NCBI GenBank assembly: GCA_020854055.1
Contig: JADZGD010000094.1
Coordinates: forward strand, 1 to 52,203
DNA: 52,203 nucleotides
From: Bryobacterales bacterium
Lineage (GTDB): Bacteria; Acidobacteriota; Terriglobia; Bryobacterales; Bryobacteraceae
Reading direction: 5' to 3'
A program made the position numbers and the translations under genes. The number at the start of each line of letters is the position of its first letter. Position 1 is the stretch's first letter. The notes under the pieces were generated by a model. The model did no database searches. It saw only the letters and a list, made by a program, of their open reading frames with translations, and was not told where the DNA came from. Shown piece after piece: positions 26,154-34,728 of the stretch.

Positions 26154-27005
26154 CTAGGCGCCGGCAGTCGCGGCTTCGGCCTTGCCGATCACCTCGGTCA
26201 GATGCTTCAGGCTGGTCACCGCCTGTGCCGAGGTGCCGCACTCCACCGCCATGTAGCCGTTGAATCCTCCGGATTGCAGGATGTTCACAACCTTGGTCCA
26301 GTCGATCACTCCCTCGCCGCAGGCGCAGCCGACGGGCGTTCCGGTCACCTTGCCCCGCTCGGCGCCGGACTGTTGTACCGAGATATCCTTGGCATGCATG
26401 TGAACCAGCAGCGGCAGAACGGCCTTCAGCCCTTCATAAGGATCTTCGCCGCCCAGCCAGGCGTTGCCCGTGTCGTAGTTGATCTTCAGCATCGGCGAAT
26501 CCACCAGGTGTGCCAGTTGCAGCAGGCCCTCGGTCCGCTTCGTGATGAACTGGTGGTCTTCCAGCGCCACGTAGATGCCGTGCATCTCTGCAATGCGGGT
26601 AACCGCGCGCAGTGTGTACTTGATGGCCGCAAAGCATTCTTCCATGGACAGCCACTCGGGCTTGGGACCTTCGTCGCTGTTGATGATGGGCGCGCCTACC
26701 GCCGCGGCGAAGCGAATCGCCCGCGTCATGTAAGGAACCGCAATCTCCGGGCGGCAGAGCGGGGAATGGGCGCTCAGGCTGCACACCTTCATTCCGTGCT
26801 GATCGAGAATCTCCTTCATCTCGAGCGGATCGTCGTCCATTGAGAAGGAGTGATAAAAACCGCCTTCGCTCAGCAGTTCGCGCCCGTTGTGCACCAGCGG
26901 CTCTACATACTTGTAGCCGATCCCGGCGGCGCGTGCGACACCTTCGCGGAACGATTTGTCTTCGCTCCGGATGAATTCCATGTTCAGACTGATTCCAATA
27001 CTCAT
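26154..27005 (-). CDS. Sugar phosphate isomerase/epimerase (xylose isomerase-like TIM barrel)
   Basis: A 283-residue AP-endonuclease-2/xylose-isomerase-fold protein. Metal-site segments are seen: YVALEDHQF (Glu), NYDTGNAWLGGEDP (Asp), LVHMHAKDI (His) and MAVECGT (Glu). An AAGGTG site precedes the ATG. There is no signal peptide, so it is cytoplasmic, unlike its ThuA neighbour. Family members isomerise or epimerise keto-sugars, inosose or hydroxypyruvate; the exact substrate is not visible. It is third in a leftward set with rhodanese and DinB upstream and ThuA downstream. Confidence 0.88.
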   Translation of the reverse strand: MSIGISLNMEFIRSEDKSFREGVARAAGIGYKYVEPLVHNGRELLSEGGFYHSFSMDDDPLEMKEILDQHGMKVCSLSAHSPLCRPEIAVPYMTRAIRFAAAVGAPIINSDEGPKPEWLSMEECFAAIKYTLRAVTRIAEMHGIYVALEDHQFITKRTEGLLQLAHLVDSPMLKINYDTGNAWLGGEDPYEGLKAVLPLLVHMHAKDISVQQSGAERGKVTGTPVGCACGEGVIDWTKVVNILQSGGFNGYMAVECGTSAQAVTSLKHLTEVIGKAEAATAGA

Positions 27006-27073
27006 TGCGTTTTCACCTTGTTGGAGATGCGGATCTGTTGGGGATTATACATCCACCAGCTACCCCGGCCGGC

Positions 27074-27595
27074 CTAGTGCCGTTTCTCACTCGATGGCGG
27101 GACAATGTGCTTCATCCGCATGTAAGTCACCAGGTTCCCATAGTGCTCAAAGTTGTGGGCGATGTTGAAGTCCATCACTCCGAGCCTGGTCATCTTTCTG
27201 CCGAACAGCGACGTTTCCTGGGCCGCGCCGGCGTCGGTCAGCTTGCCGTACACCGACTCGCAGTAAGCAAACGCCTCCTGCAGCGCGGCCGTCAGTGCTG
27301 CCTTGGTGGTGGCCGTCTTTTCCACATTCTTGTGCTCCGGCTTGCCGGTGGCGGCGATGCCGCAGAACAGGTACTGCGCGTCGGCGATGTGCCCCAGAAT
27401 CTCTCCGAAGGTACGCACCTCCGGCACCGGCCGGAAGGAATAATCCTGCTCCGGAACCTTCTCGGCGGAGCGCAGCACAACGCTTTTCACCCTCTCGAAA
27501 CTTCCCTTGGACGAGTCAACCAGTGGATTGGCGCCTTGTGCCAGCAGCACCGCGCACCCGGCCAACGTCATCATGGTCAAAGCAAAACAGCGCAT
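27074..27595 (-). CDS. Exported DinB-family protein
   Basis: A 173-residue protein with a signal peptide (MRCFALTMMTLAGCAVLLAQG) and a DinB four-helix bundle. The putative metal triad is seen in ILGHIADAQYLF (first His) and the late helix NIAHNFEHYGNLVTYMR (further His). DinB/YfiT proteins are metal-dependent thiol transferases in some cases (bacillithiol or mycothiol S-transferases); exported ones are common in acidobacterial-type genomes, but their role is unknown. Follows the rhodanese gene by 39 bp. Confidence 0.87.
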   Translation of the reverse strand: MRCFALTMMTLAGCAVLLAQGANPLVDSSKGSFERVKSVVLRSAEKVPEQDYSFRPVPEVRTFGEILGHIADAQYLFCGIAATGKPEHKNVEKTATTKAALTAALQEAFAYCESVYGKLTDAGAAQETSLFGRKMTRLGVMDFNIAHNFEHYGNLVTYMRMKHIVPPSSEKRH

Positions 27596-27634
27596 ATCGG
27601 TTCTCCTTGAGTCAGACAGAATTTGCGGACGAAC

Positions 27635-28108
27635 TTAATCGGCTGGATAATCCTTTGCCACCCAGTCCTGGTGCAGGTTGGTGGGGATATCGAGAACGCG
27701 GACGTTCTTAAAGCCCAGTTCCCTCAGCGTCCGGTAAGCCGGGCGGATATTGGGGCAATGGTTCATCGGGCAGCAGCCGCAGTAAATGACCACCGGCACG
27801 CTCTTCGCCAGGCCGCTGACGGCCGCGCGCAGAGCCTGGATCCCCTCGGGCTTGGCGGTGGGTCCGGCGAAAACGGAGTGCGCAATGTGCCTTTGACGGT
27901 AAAGCACCGGGAAGGCGACGCAATAAATGTGCGGTAGCGCTTTGCCCGCTCGGAGGATCCTGGCCAACTCGGCCGGCTTCATCAGTTCCGATGCTGCCCA
28001 CGGCTCACCACTCTCGCCGCGCGCGCAAGCAGTCAGCAGCGCCGCGCCCAGGCTCCATGAACTCAACATGAGACCGCGCCTGGTGGTTATTCCCAGCCCC
28101 CGCTCCAT
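27635..28108 (-). CDS. Tat-exported lipoprotein with rhodanese-like active-site loop
   Basis: A 157-residue protein. The frame is open to 28174, but an AAGGAG site sits just before the ATG at 28108. The N-terminus ITTRRGLMLSS is a twin-arginine motif, and LLTAC is a lipobox, so it is probably a membrane-anchored lipoprotein outside the cytoplasm. The C-terminal domain is rhodanese-like with the Cys-rich loop VIYCGCCPMNHC, where a persulfide-carrying cysteine is expected. The double Cys-x-Cys-Cys pattern is unusual and could bind a metal. Divergent from the alpha-rhamnosidase gene. Confidence 0.8.
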   Translation of the reverse strand: MERGLGITTRRGLMLSSWSLGAALLTACARGESGEPWAASELMKPAELARILRAGKALPHIYCVAFPVLYRQRHIAHSVFAGPTAKPEGIQALRAAVSGLAKSVPVVIYCGCCPMNHCPNIRPAYRTLRELGFKNVRVLDIPTNLHQDWVAKDYPAD

Positions 28109-28188
28109 CGTCTTCTCCTTCGTCCGCTGCGCCGGTCCATTTACGTTCTTTGCCGGATGGTCAGCGGGCCGCAAGCAGCCTATTGGTC

Positions 28189-28194
28189 TACAAT
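28189..28194 (+). promoter_or_regulatory. Candidate -10 box of the alpha-rhamnosidase gene
   Basis: TACAAT ends 13 bases before the ATG at 28208, implying a leader of about six bases. No -35 is evident. Confidence 0.45.
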
Positions 28195-28207
28195 TCGAAG
28201 CATAGCA

Positions 28208-30775
28208 ATGATCTCACGACGAAATTTGCTGCGTACAGCGGCGCTGGCGCCGGCCGCGTTGCAGGCCGCTGAAGCCGGGTTTGAGCCCACCGGGCTGCGA
28301 TGCGAATATGCAGTGGATCCGCTCGGAATCGATGCGGTCCCGCCGCGCTTTTCCTGGCAACTCGACCGGGCGACACAGAGTGCCTGGCAGATCGTGGTTG
28401 AATCGAATGGCCGCCCGCTGTGGGACTCGGGCCGCGTCACTTCAGATCACTCAACGCAGGTCGCCTACGCCGGACCGGCGCTGCAAGCTCGGCAGCGATG
28501 TGTCTGGAAGGTTCGCGTGTGGGACTCCTCGGGCGCGGTCTCGCGTTGGAGCGCTCCGGCGCGGTTTGAGATGGGTTTGCTCGCCGCCTCCGATTGGCGT
28601 GCCCGCTGGATCATGTCTCGCGAACCGGAGGGCGACTCAGCGGTTCGCACTCTGCCTGGCCCCTGGTTCCGGCACGTCTTCCGCCTCACGGGACGGCCGC
28701 AACAGGCTCGGGCATACATCAGCGGTCTGGGCTATTACGAACTCTCCATCAACGGTCGCAAGGTGGGTGACCACGTGCTCTCGCCCGGACAGACCGAGTA
28801 CGACAAACGCCGCATCCGCCGCCTGCTCTACCCGTTCGATGACCAGACGGCCAAGCGGGTTCAGTATGTGACCTACGATGTGACCGGGCATCTGGTGGAA
28901 GGAGAGAACGTCGCCGGCGTGGTTCTCGGTAACGGCTGGTACGACCAGCGCGACCGTGTGGTGGAGGGTTGGCTCTGGTACGACACGCCACGTTTCATCC
29001 TGGTGATCGAGGGCGACAATGGCGAACTGCTGGCAGCCACCGGTGAGGATTGGCGCGTCACCACCGCCGGACCCATTTTGCACAACGCCATCTTTACCGG
29101 TGAAAGCTACGATGCGCGGTTGGAGATGCCCGGTTGGGACGCCACGAGCTACGATGATTCATCCTGGAACCGTGCCGCGGTCGCGCGTCCACCGGCCGGC
29201 CGCCTGGTCGCCGAGTATCAGGAACCCAACCGCGTGGTGGAGACCCTGCATCCCACCGCCGATGGAGTGAACAGCTTCGACGCGGGCCGGGGCGTTTCCG
29301 GGTGGGTCCGGTTGCGGGCTCGGGGCGCCCGCGGGCGCAAAGTGACGCTGCGTTTTCGTGAGGAACAGGGGCCGGACTACGGCCAGGCGGACAGCTATGT
29401 GCTGAAAGGCGAGGGTCTCGAAACCTGGGAGCCGCGCTTCACCTGGCACGCCTTTCGTCATGTCGACGTGATCGGCTCAACCGAAGGCCTGGAACTTGAT
29501 GTCCGCGTGGTTCATGACGATGTCGCGCGCGCCGGCGAGTTCCAGTGTTCGAACCAGTTGTTCAACCAGATTCACGAGACCTATGTCCGCACCCAGCTTG
29601 CCAACATGCACGGAGGCGTGCCCAGTGACTGCCCGCACCGTGAGCGCCTGGGTTACACCGGCGATGGCCAGGTAGCGGCGCAGTCGGCCATCTACGCGCT
29701 GGACATGGCGCGGTTCTACACCAAGTGGATCGACGACATCGCCGACGCGCGCAATCATGCGACCGGCTTCGTGCCCCACACGGCGCCGTTTGAGGGCGGT
29801 GGAGGCGGGCCGCCCTGGGGATCGGCCATGGTGCTGCTGCCCTGGTATCTGTACTTGTATTACGGCGACCGCCGGGTGCTCGGGCGCCACTACGATGCGA
29901 TGACCGCCTGGGTGCGCTATCTCGGTACACGGACCGATGCCTCGGGCGTGGTGGTGAAGGAAGAGCCCGGAGGCTGGTTTCTGGGCGACTGGCTACCACC
30001 GCGCAAGATCAAGATTCCACCGGAGTTTGTCTGCACCTGCTTCCTGGCTCACTGTGCGGATTTGGTCTCGAAAATCGCCGCCGTGCTCGGACGCCAGCAA
30101 GACGCGGCCGCTTTTGCGCAAGTCCGCGATCGGGCGGCATCGGCCATCGAGGCGCGCTTTTTCGAAGCGGCCCGCAACCAATACGCCGGCGGCGAGCAGG
30201 GAGCCAACTTTTTTGCGCTGGCCTTCGGATTAGTGCCGGAAGCCCGCCGCCGGGCGGTGCTCGACCGGGCCGTCCAGATTCTGGAGCAGGAGCAGGATTC
30301 CCACTTCGACACCGGTTTCATCGGCACTCCGCTGGTATTAGATGTCCTCACCGAAATGGGACACTCCGGCCTGGCCCAGCGCCTGATGAACCAGCGGGAT
30401 TTCCCCAGCCTGGGCTACATGCTCGCCCGCGGCGCAACCACGCTGTGGGAATCCTGGGATGGCGGCGGAAGCCACATGCACCCGATGTACGGCGGCGCCT
30501 GCCGCTGGTTCTGGCAAGGGTTGGCCGGTATTCATCCTGACGCCGGGCAGCCAGGTTTCCGGCACTTTTTCGTCCGGCCTGCGCTGGTAGACGGCATCGA
30601 TTGGGTGCAGGCCAGCTATCGCAGCCTGCGGGGACCCATCTCCGTGCACTGGCGCCGGCAGGCAGGCGGCGTGCGGCTGGAAGTCGAGGTACCCGGAAAC
30701 TCCCGGTGCACGGTAGAACTTCCCGGCGGCCGCCGGCGGGAAGTTGGTCCCGGAAAATCGACGCTGGAGGCGTAG
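28208..30775 (+). CDS. Alpha-L-rhamnosidase, GH78 family, Tat-exported
   Basis: Releases terminal alpha-L-rhamnose from plant glycosides or polysaccharides. It has 855 residues from the ATG at 28208; upstream in-frame starts would mask the MISRRNLLRTAALAPAAL twin-arginine signal. Domain order is an N-terminal fibronectin-like part, the carbohydrate-binding rhamnosid_N domain (YISGLGYYELSINGRKVGD), a concanavalin-like domain, an (alpha/alpha)6 barrel and a C-terminal beta domain. The GH78 catalytic block DCPHRERLGYTGDGQ is at about 474-488. A rhamnose mutarotase and a sugar porter lie 4-7 kb downstream, which supports rhamnose use. Confidence 0.93.
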   Translation: MISRRNLLRTAALAPAALQAAEAGFEPTGLRCEYAVDPLGIDAVPPRFSWQLDRATQSAWQIVVESNGRPLWDSGRVTSDHSTQVAYAGPALQARQRCVWKVRVWDSSGAVSRWSAPARFEMGLLAASDWRARWIMSREPEGDSAVRTLPGPWFRHVFRLTGRPQQARAYISGLGYYELSINGRKVGDHVLSPGQTEYDKRRIRRLLYPFDDQTAKRVQYVTYDVTGHLVEGENVAGVVLGNGWYDQRDRVVEGWLWYDTPRFILVIEGDNGELLAATGEDWRVTTAGPILHNAIFTGESYDARLEMPGWDATSYDDSSWNRAAVARPPAGRLVAEYQEPNRVVETLHPTADGVNSFDAGRGVSGWVRLRARGARGRKVTLRFREEQGPDYGQADSYVLKGEGLETWEPRFTWHAFRHVDVIGSTEGLELDVRVVHDDVARAGEFQCSNQLFNQIHETYVRTQLANMHGGVPSDCPHRERLGYTGDGQVAAQSAIYALDMARFYTKWIDDIADARNHATGFVPHTAPFEGGGGGPPWGSAMVLLPWYLYLYYGDRRVLGRHYDAMTAWVRYLGTRTDASGVVVKEEPGGWFLGDWLPPRKIKIPPEFVCTCFLAHCADLVSKIAAVLGRQQDAAAFAQVRDRAASAIEARFFEAARNQYAGGEQGANFFALAFGLVPEARRRAVLDRAVQILEQEQDSHFDTGFIGTPLVLDVLTEMGHSGLAQRLMNQRDFPSLGYMLARGATTLWESWDGGGSHMHPMYGGACRWFWQGLAGIHPDAGQPGFRHFFVRPALVDGIDWVQASYRSLRGPISVHWRRQAGGVRLEVEVPGNSRCTVELPGGRRREVGPGKSTLEA

Positions 30776-30869
30776 AACTGCCCTTCGTTTCGTCAAATCC
30801 CAGGATTTTTCATCATAGATTGAGTGTCGGAGCCTACACTCATCTGAAATCACCGCCGATAGACTCTCC

Positions 30870-31979
30870 ATGGGCGGTTGTGGTCTTTGCAGGCTGCAGC
30901 AATATTCGGCCGGTGAACATCCCGTTCTTTACGCGGGAAATCCACTGCTGCGAACACTACTCACCGAACTGCTCCGCTGCCAGAAAATTGCGTTTCACCA
31001 GGAGGACGGAGTCTACGTCTTCCCTGGCATCAGCACCCGGGAAGCGCTCGCGGCGCTGCTCGATAAGCATCTGACCGGCGCGGAAAAGGACGATCTGCGC
31101 ATTGCAACGTCCAGCCTGGCGGGTCTGGCCAGCGCCGAACGATTCAGCGACTTCCGCCGCAAGGCCGACACGGCCTGGTTTGACCGGGCGCTTCGGGAAG
31201 ACCGCTTTACCTTTCATTTCCAGCCGATTGTCGATGTGACGGCGATGTCAATTTACGCCCACGAATGTCTGGTGCGCCTGTTTGCCGATCGTGAGTACCT
31301 GGGAGCGGAGATTGTGGATGCAGCCATCTCTCGCGGACGGATCCATGCCTTTGACGACTATTGCCGCCAGAAGGCGATTCGCGAAGCCGCCGAGAATGTC
31401 GACCCGGGCTCGAAACTTTTCATCAACTTCCTGCCGTCATCCATCTACAACCCGGAGTACTGCCTCCAGGCGACGCTGACCGCGGTGCGTGGAACGAAGT
31501 TCTCTCCCGAGTCCATCGTTTTCGAGGTGGTGGAGTCCGACCGGGTGCGCAATATCCCGAGCCTGAAAACGATTCGCGACTTTTATCGCGCCAACGGTTT
31601 CAACTTCGCGCTGGATGACGTCGGCTCGGGTGCGAATTCCTTGCAGACGATTGCCGATTTCCAGCCGGATTACATCAAACTCGACCAATCGCTCACCAGC
31701 GGGCTGGAAAATCCCATCCGGCTGGCGGCGGTGCGCAAGATTTTCGAACTGGCGGATGAATTCGGAATCAAAGTTATTGCCGAGGGTGTGGAAACCGCGG
31801 CCCAGGCCGCCGCACTGGCCGGCACTGGTATTCGGCTGATGCAGGGCTGGTTCTTTGGCCATTCGGCCGCGGCCGGCGTCACCGCTGCCAGTCTGGCAAA
31901 TCTTGCGCGCCAGATGAACACCTGCGCTCAGCTAACCGGCAGCGAATCGACAGTCCCTTCCGAATTGCAATCCCATTAG
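30870..31979 (+). CDS. EAL-domain cyclic-di-GMP phosphodiesterase
   Basis: A 369-residue cytoplasmic protein. The N-terminal 110 residues are of unknown type and open with a CxxC pair (MGGCGLC). Residues 112-350 form an EAL domain. The EAL tripeptide reads ECL (E132-C133-L134) in HECLVR, but the metal and catalytic residues all appear kept: N186, E219, the DDVGSG motif (D249, D250), K270 in IKLDQ, and E305 with E308 in AEGVET. It should therefore hydrolyse cyclic-di-GMP to pGpG. No GGDEF, receiver or PAS domain is present; the N-terminal part may be the sensor. Confidence 0.9.
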   Translation: MGGCGLCRLQQYSAGEHPVLYAGNPLLRTLLTELLRCQKIAFHQEDGVYVFPGISTREALAALLDKHLTGAEKDDLRIATSSLAGLASAERFSDFRRKADTAWFDRALREDRFTFHFQPIVDVTAMSIYAHECLVRLFADREYLGAEIVDAAISRGRIHAFDDYCRQKAIREAAENVDPGSKLFINFLPSSIYNPEYCLQATLTAVRGTKFSPESIVFEVVESDRVRNIPSLKTIRDFYRANGFNFALDDVGSGANSLQTIADFQPDYIKLDQSLTSGLENPIRLAAVRKIFELADEFGIKVIAEGVETAAQAAALAGTGIRLMQGWFFGHSAAAGVTAASLANLARQMNTCAQLTGSESTVPSELQSH

Positions 31980-32311
31980 GGCTTACGCCGTTCACGATAG
32001 CTGCTGGTAGGCATCACCACCGCGGCCGCACGGGCGAAGGCGTTTTCAATGCTGCCACCGGAGAAGTCCCTGAAGATGCGGAATTCGACGCAAACCTGCG
32101 CATTGAACGGGCGCTCGGACCGGCGGGGCGGCCAGCGCTTCCAATTGGTGTCCTGCTCCCGGATCGCCGCCACCTCCTGGCTGCTTGCGTCCTGCCACCT
32201 CCAGGACGCGAGCATGCTGGTGGTCGCCGGCCCCGCGAATCCGGCGGCAGGAAGCAGAATCATTCTTTGAACCGAATCTCGAATGCAACACCCGCCGGAC
32301 GTACTTTCCAA
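31976..32311 (-). CDS. Small hypothetical protein, coupled to the AKR-like gene
   Basis: A 111-residue frame with a TTG start and a GAGGAA site that overlaps the stop codon of the upstream gene. An in-frame ATG at 32263 is an alternative start. Third codon positions are strongly G/C from about 32263 on, which favours real coding. Nothing in it matches a family I know: it is Trp- and Arg-rich in the middle (WKRWPPRRSERP) and ends in a basic YRERRKP. Its stop overlaps the convergent EAL gene by four bases. Could be spurious; it otherwise leaves a gap of about 340 bp with no gene. Confidence 0.4.
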   Translation of the reverse strand: MESTSGGCCIRDSVQRMILLPAAGFAGPATTSMLASWRWQDASSQEVAAIREQDTNWKRWPPRRSERPFNAQVCVEFRIFRDFSGGSIENAFARAAAVVMPTSSYRERRKP

Positions 32312-32321
32312 TGGTATTTCC

Positions 32322-33206
32322 TCAACGCCGGCGCGCGAGCGCCCGGGCTACCAGCCGCGCATTTTCCTCCACCTGCTCGGAGTTCTTGGGGAACATCCCC
32401 ACCACTACCGCGTCCGACGGCTTGGCATAATCGAATGCCAGTTCAATGGCGGCCTGGCGCCTTTCCGCTGTCTGGGTGTGCCGCGTGGCGCCGTAGACCT
32501 TGAAAATGAGGCATGGTTTGGCCGTCTTTCTCACGCGCGCCAGCATCTCCGGCCGATCGTCGTCCCAGAAGAGTTCTCCTTCCACCGGGTGGCCGGCCAG
32601 GCGGGCGTTCTCTTCCGGGCGACGGGTCAGGTGATAAACGCAGGCCATGTAAAAATCCACATCCCAATGGTTTTGCTCCGCGAAGTCGATCACTTCCGGG
32701 ATGTGGGTGCCCAGGCCGGTCATGACGCCCGTCTGGCGGATGGCCTTCAGTCCGCGGGCGATCTTGTCGGGGCGGTCTTCGTGCCAGAAGCGGTCGGTCA
32801 GCGAGCCGTGATGGTAGATGGCGATTGGCTTCATGGCCATGATTTCCGAGAGGTTCTTCCGCAGGTCTCCGTATTCGGAGGCCGTCTGGGCGATCCACTG
32901 CAGATTCCCGCCCTCCAGGCGATATTCGTTGAGCAGCCGGATAATGTGGCGGTCGCCTCGGGATTGCCAGGTGTTGATGCCGGCCCTCTCGCAGGCCGCC
33001 AACATCCTTTTGACGTTGGCGGCGGTGAAATAGTCCCGCATCTCCAGATCCATGGTCCGCGACACGTGGGAGTTGGCGCTGACCGGGTTTCCACCGGCAA
33101 TCAGCCGGGAGACGGTAAATCGCCCAAACCGCACGGTGGGCAAGGTGGACGCGGCAGCCGTGGTGGCGGCGGTGATCAGCGCCTGGCGCCGGGTGACAGT
33201 GGGCAT
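32322..33206 (-). CDS. Tat-exported aldo/keto reductase-like protein
   Basis: A 294-residue protein. The start at 33206 exposes a twin-arginine signal (MPTVTRRQALITAATTAAAS); the open frame continues upstream but is not needed. The rest is a TIM-barrel like the aldo/keto reductase group: FTVSRLIAGGNPVS, ACERAGINTWQSRGDRH, LKAIRQTGVMTGLGTH and a C-terminal VVVGMFPKNSEQVEENARL helix. The usual Tyr/Lys/His/Asp tetrad is not clear to me, so catalysis is uncertain. Export of an NAD(P)-type enzyme would need folding with cofactor first, which fits the Tat route. Divergent from the sugar porter. Confidence 0.8.
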   Translation of the reverse strand: MPTVTRRQALITAATTAAASTLPTVRFGRFTVSRLIAGGNPVSANSHVSRTMDLEMRDYFTAANVKRMLAACERAGINTWQSRGDRHIIRLLNEYRLEGGNLQWIAQTASEYGDLRKNLSEIMAMKPIAIYHHGSLTDRFWHEDRPDKIARGLKAIRQTGVMTGLGTHIPEVIDFAEQNHWDVDFYMACVYHLTRRPEENARLAGHPVEGELFWDDDRPEMLARVRKTAKPCLIFKVYGATRHTQTAERRQAAIELAFDYAKPSDAVVVGMFPKNSEQVEENARLVARALARRR

Positions 33207-33351
33207 AAGGGCCTCAATCAAGTTAATGCGACCTGGAAATCCAGTTTCAAGTATAGGCTCGCCGGACGGAGAGCTCAACCCACCATGGGCACCGCCATCA
33301 GGTACGATGAAATTCGCGCATTGGGCGCCCCCGGCGCCCGCGGAGACAAGA

Positions 33352-34728
33352 ATGACAATCGCCCTCAACGCCCGGACGTCCGGCGCCCGTGGTTACGCTT
33401 ACCTGATTTCCATTGTTGCCGCCCTGTCCGGCCTGCTGTTCGGCTTCGACACGGCGGTGATCAACGGGGCACTGCCGTTTCTGCGGGATGAATTCCGGCT
33501 CACCGATTGGGAGGTGGAGTTGGTTGCCGGTGTGCTCCTGTGGGGCTGCGCCGTGGGCTCGGCCATGGCCGGCGTCATCAGCGATCGTTTCGGCAGGCGC
33601 AAGACACTGGTCTACGCCGCCATTGTGTTTGCCGTCGCGGCCATCGGATCGGCCATTCCGCGCGGGCTTACCGATCTGGCGATTGCCCGCTTCGCCGGCG
33701 GGCTGGCGGTCGGCGTAGCCTCGGTGCTCGCTCCGATGTATATTGCCGAAGTCTCTCCTCCCGACGTGCGCGGCCGCCTGGTGTCGATCAACCAATTCGC
33801 CATCGTCATCGGCGTGCTGTCGGCCTACATCATCAACTGGAAGCTGGCGTTCATGGGACCGGGCAACTGGCGCTGGATGTTCGGCGTGGCGGCAGTGCCG
33901 TCGGTGATGTTCTTCATCGGGCTGCTGTTCATCCCGGAGAGCCCGCGCTGGCTGGTCCATCGCGGCTTCGACACGCTGGCGCGCACGGTGCTCGCGCGCG
34001 TCTCGAATCCCCATGAGGCCGATGAAGAGTTGAACGCGATTCGTATCAGCCTGCGGGAAGAGTCGGCGTTCTCCTACCGGGAGCTGCTCAAGCCCGGCAT
34101 CCGGCGGGCGGTCGTGCTGGGTTGCGTACTGATGATTCTGACGCAGATCACCGGCATCAATACCATCATCTATTACGGCTCGCTGCTGCTGCGGGACCAC
34201 GCCGGACAAAGCGCCACCTCGGCTATCGGCGCCAATGTGTTGATCGGTACCACGAACTTCTTCACCACCATCCTGGCCATGGCGACCATCGACCGGTTGG
34301 GGCGCAAGCCGCTGCTGATGATCGGCTCGGCCGGAATGTGCGCCGCGCTTGTCGGCTTAGGAATCGCCTTTGGCATGACGCCTCAGCCCTACCCGGTGAT
34401 TGTGGGGATGATTCTTTGCTACGTCGGCTGCTTCTCGCTCAGCCTGGGCTGCGGCGGCTGGGTCTATCTCTCCGAACTCTATCCGACGGCGGTGCGGGCG
34501 CGGGCCATGTCGCTTGGCACGCTCTGCGTCTGGCTATCCTGCCTGCTAGTAACGATGACGTTTCTCACTTTGATGCAAGCTCTGGGAGCGACCCGAGTCT
34601 TTTGGATGTACGCCAGCCTCTGTGCGGTGACGTTCTTCTTCGTCTGGCTGGCGATGCCCGAAACCAAGGGACGCACCCTCGAGGAGATCCAGCAGTGGTG
34701 GACTCCCGGCGGCCGCTACGGCAAATAG
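33352..34728 (+). CDS. MFS sugar porter (XylE/GalP-like)
   Basis: A 458-residue, 12-helix sugar:proton symporter family protein. Family marks seen: FGFDTAVINGALPF in helix 1, DRFGRRKTL between helices 2 and 3, PESPRWL before the central loop, QITGINTIIYY in helix 7, DRLGRKPLL between helices 8 and 9, and the C-terminal PETKGRTLEEIQ. The start is at 33352, with GGAG about seven bases upstream; the frame is open further upstream without a signal. Placed next to GH78 and rhamnose mutarotase, it may import rhamnose or another released sugar, but the sequence does not show the specificity. Confidence 0.93.
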   Translation: MTIALNARTSGARGYAYLISIVAALSGLLFGFDTAVINGALPFLRDEFRLTDWEVELVAGVLLWGCAVGSAMAGVISDRFGRRKTLVYAAIVFAVAAIGSAIPRGLTDLAIARFAGGLAVGVASVLAPMYIAEVSPPDVRGRLVSINQFAIVIGVLSAYIINWKLAFMGPGNWRWMFGVAAVPSVMFFIGLLFIPESPRWLVHRGFDTLARTVLARVSNPHEADEELNAIRISLREESAFSYRELLKPGIRRAVVLGCVLMILTQITGINTIIYYGSLLLRDHAGQSATSAIGANVLIGTTNFFTTILAMATIDRLGRKPLLMIGSAGMCAALVGLGIAFGMTPQPYPVIVGMILCYVGCFSLSLGCGGWVYLSELYPTAVRARAMSLGTLCVWLSCLLVTMTFLTLMQALGATRVFWMYASLCAVTFFFVWLAMPETKGRTLEEIQQWWTPGGRYGK

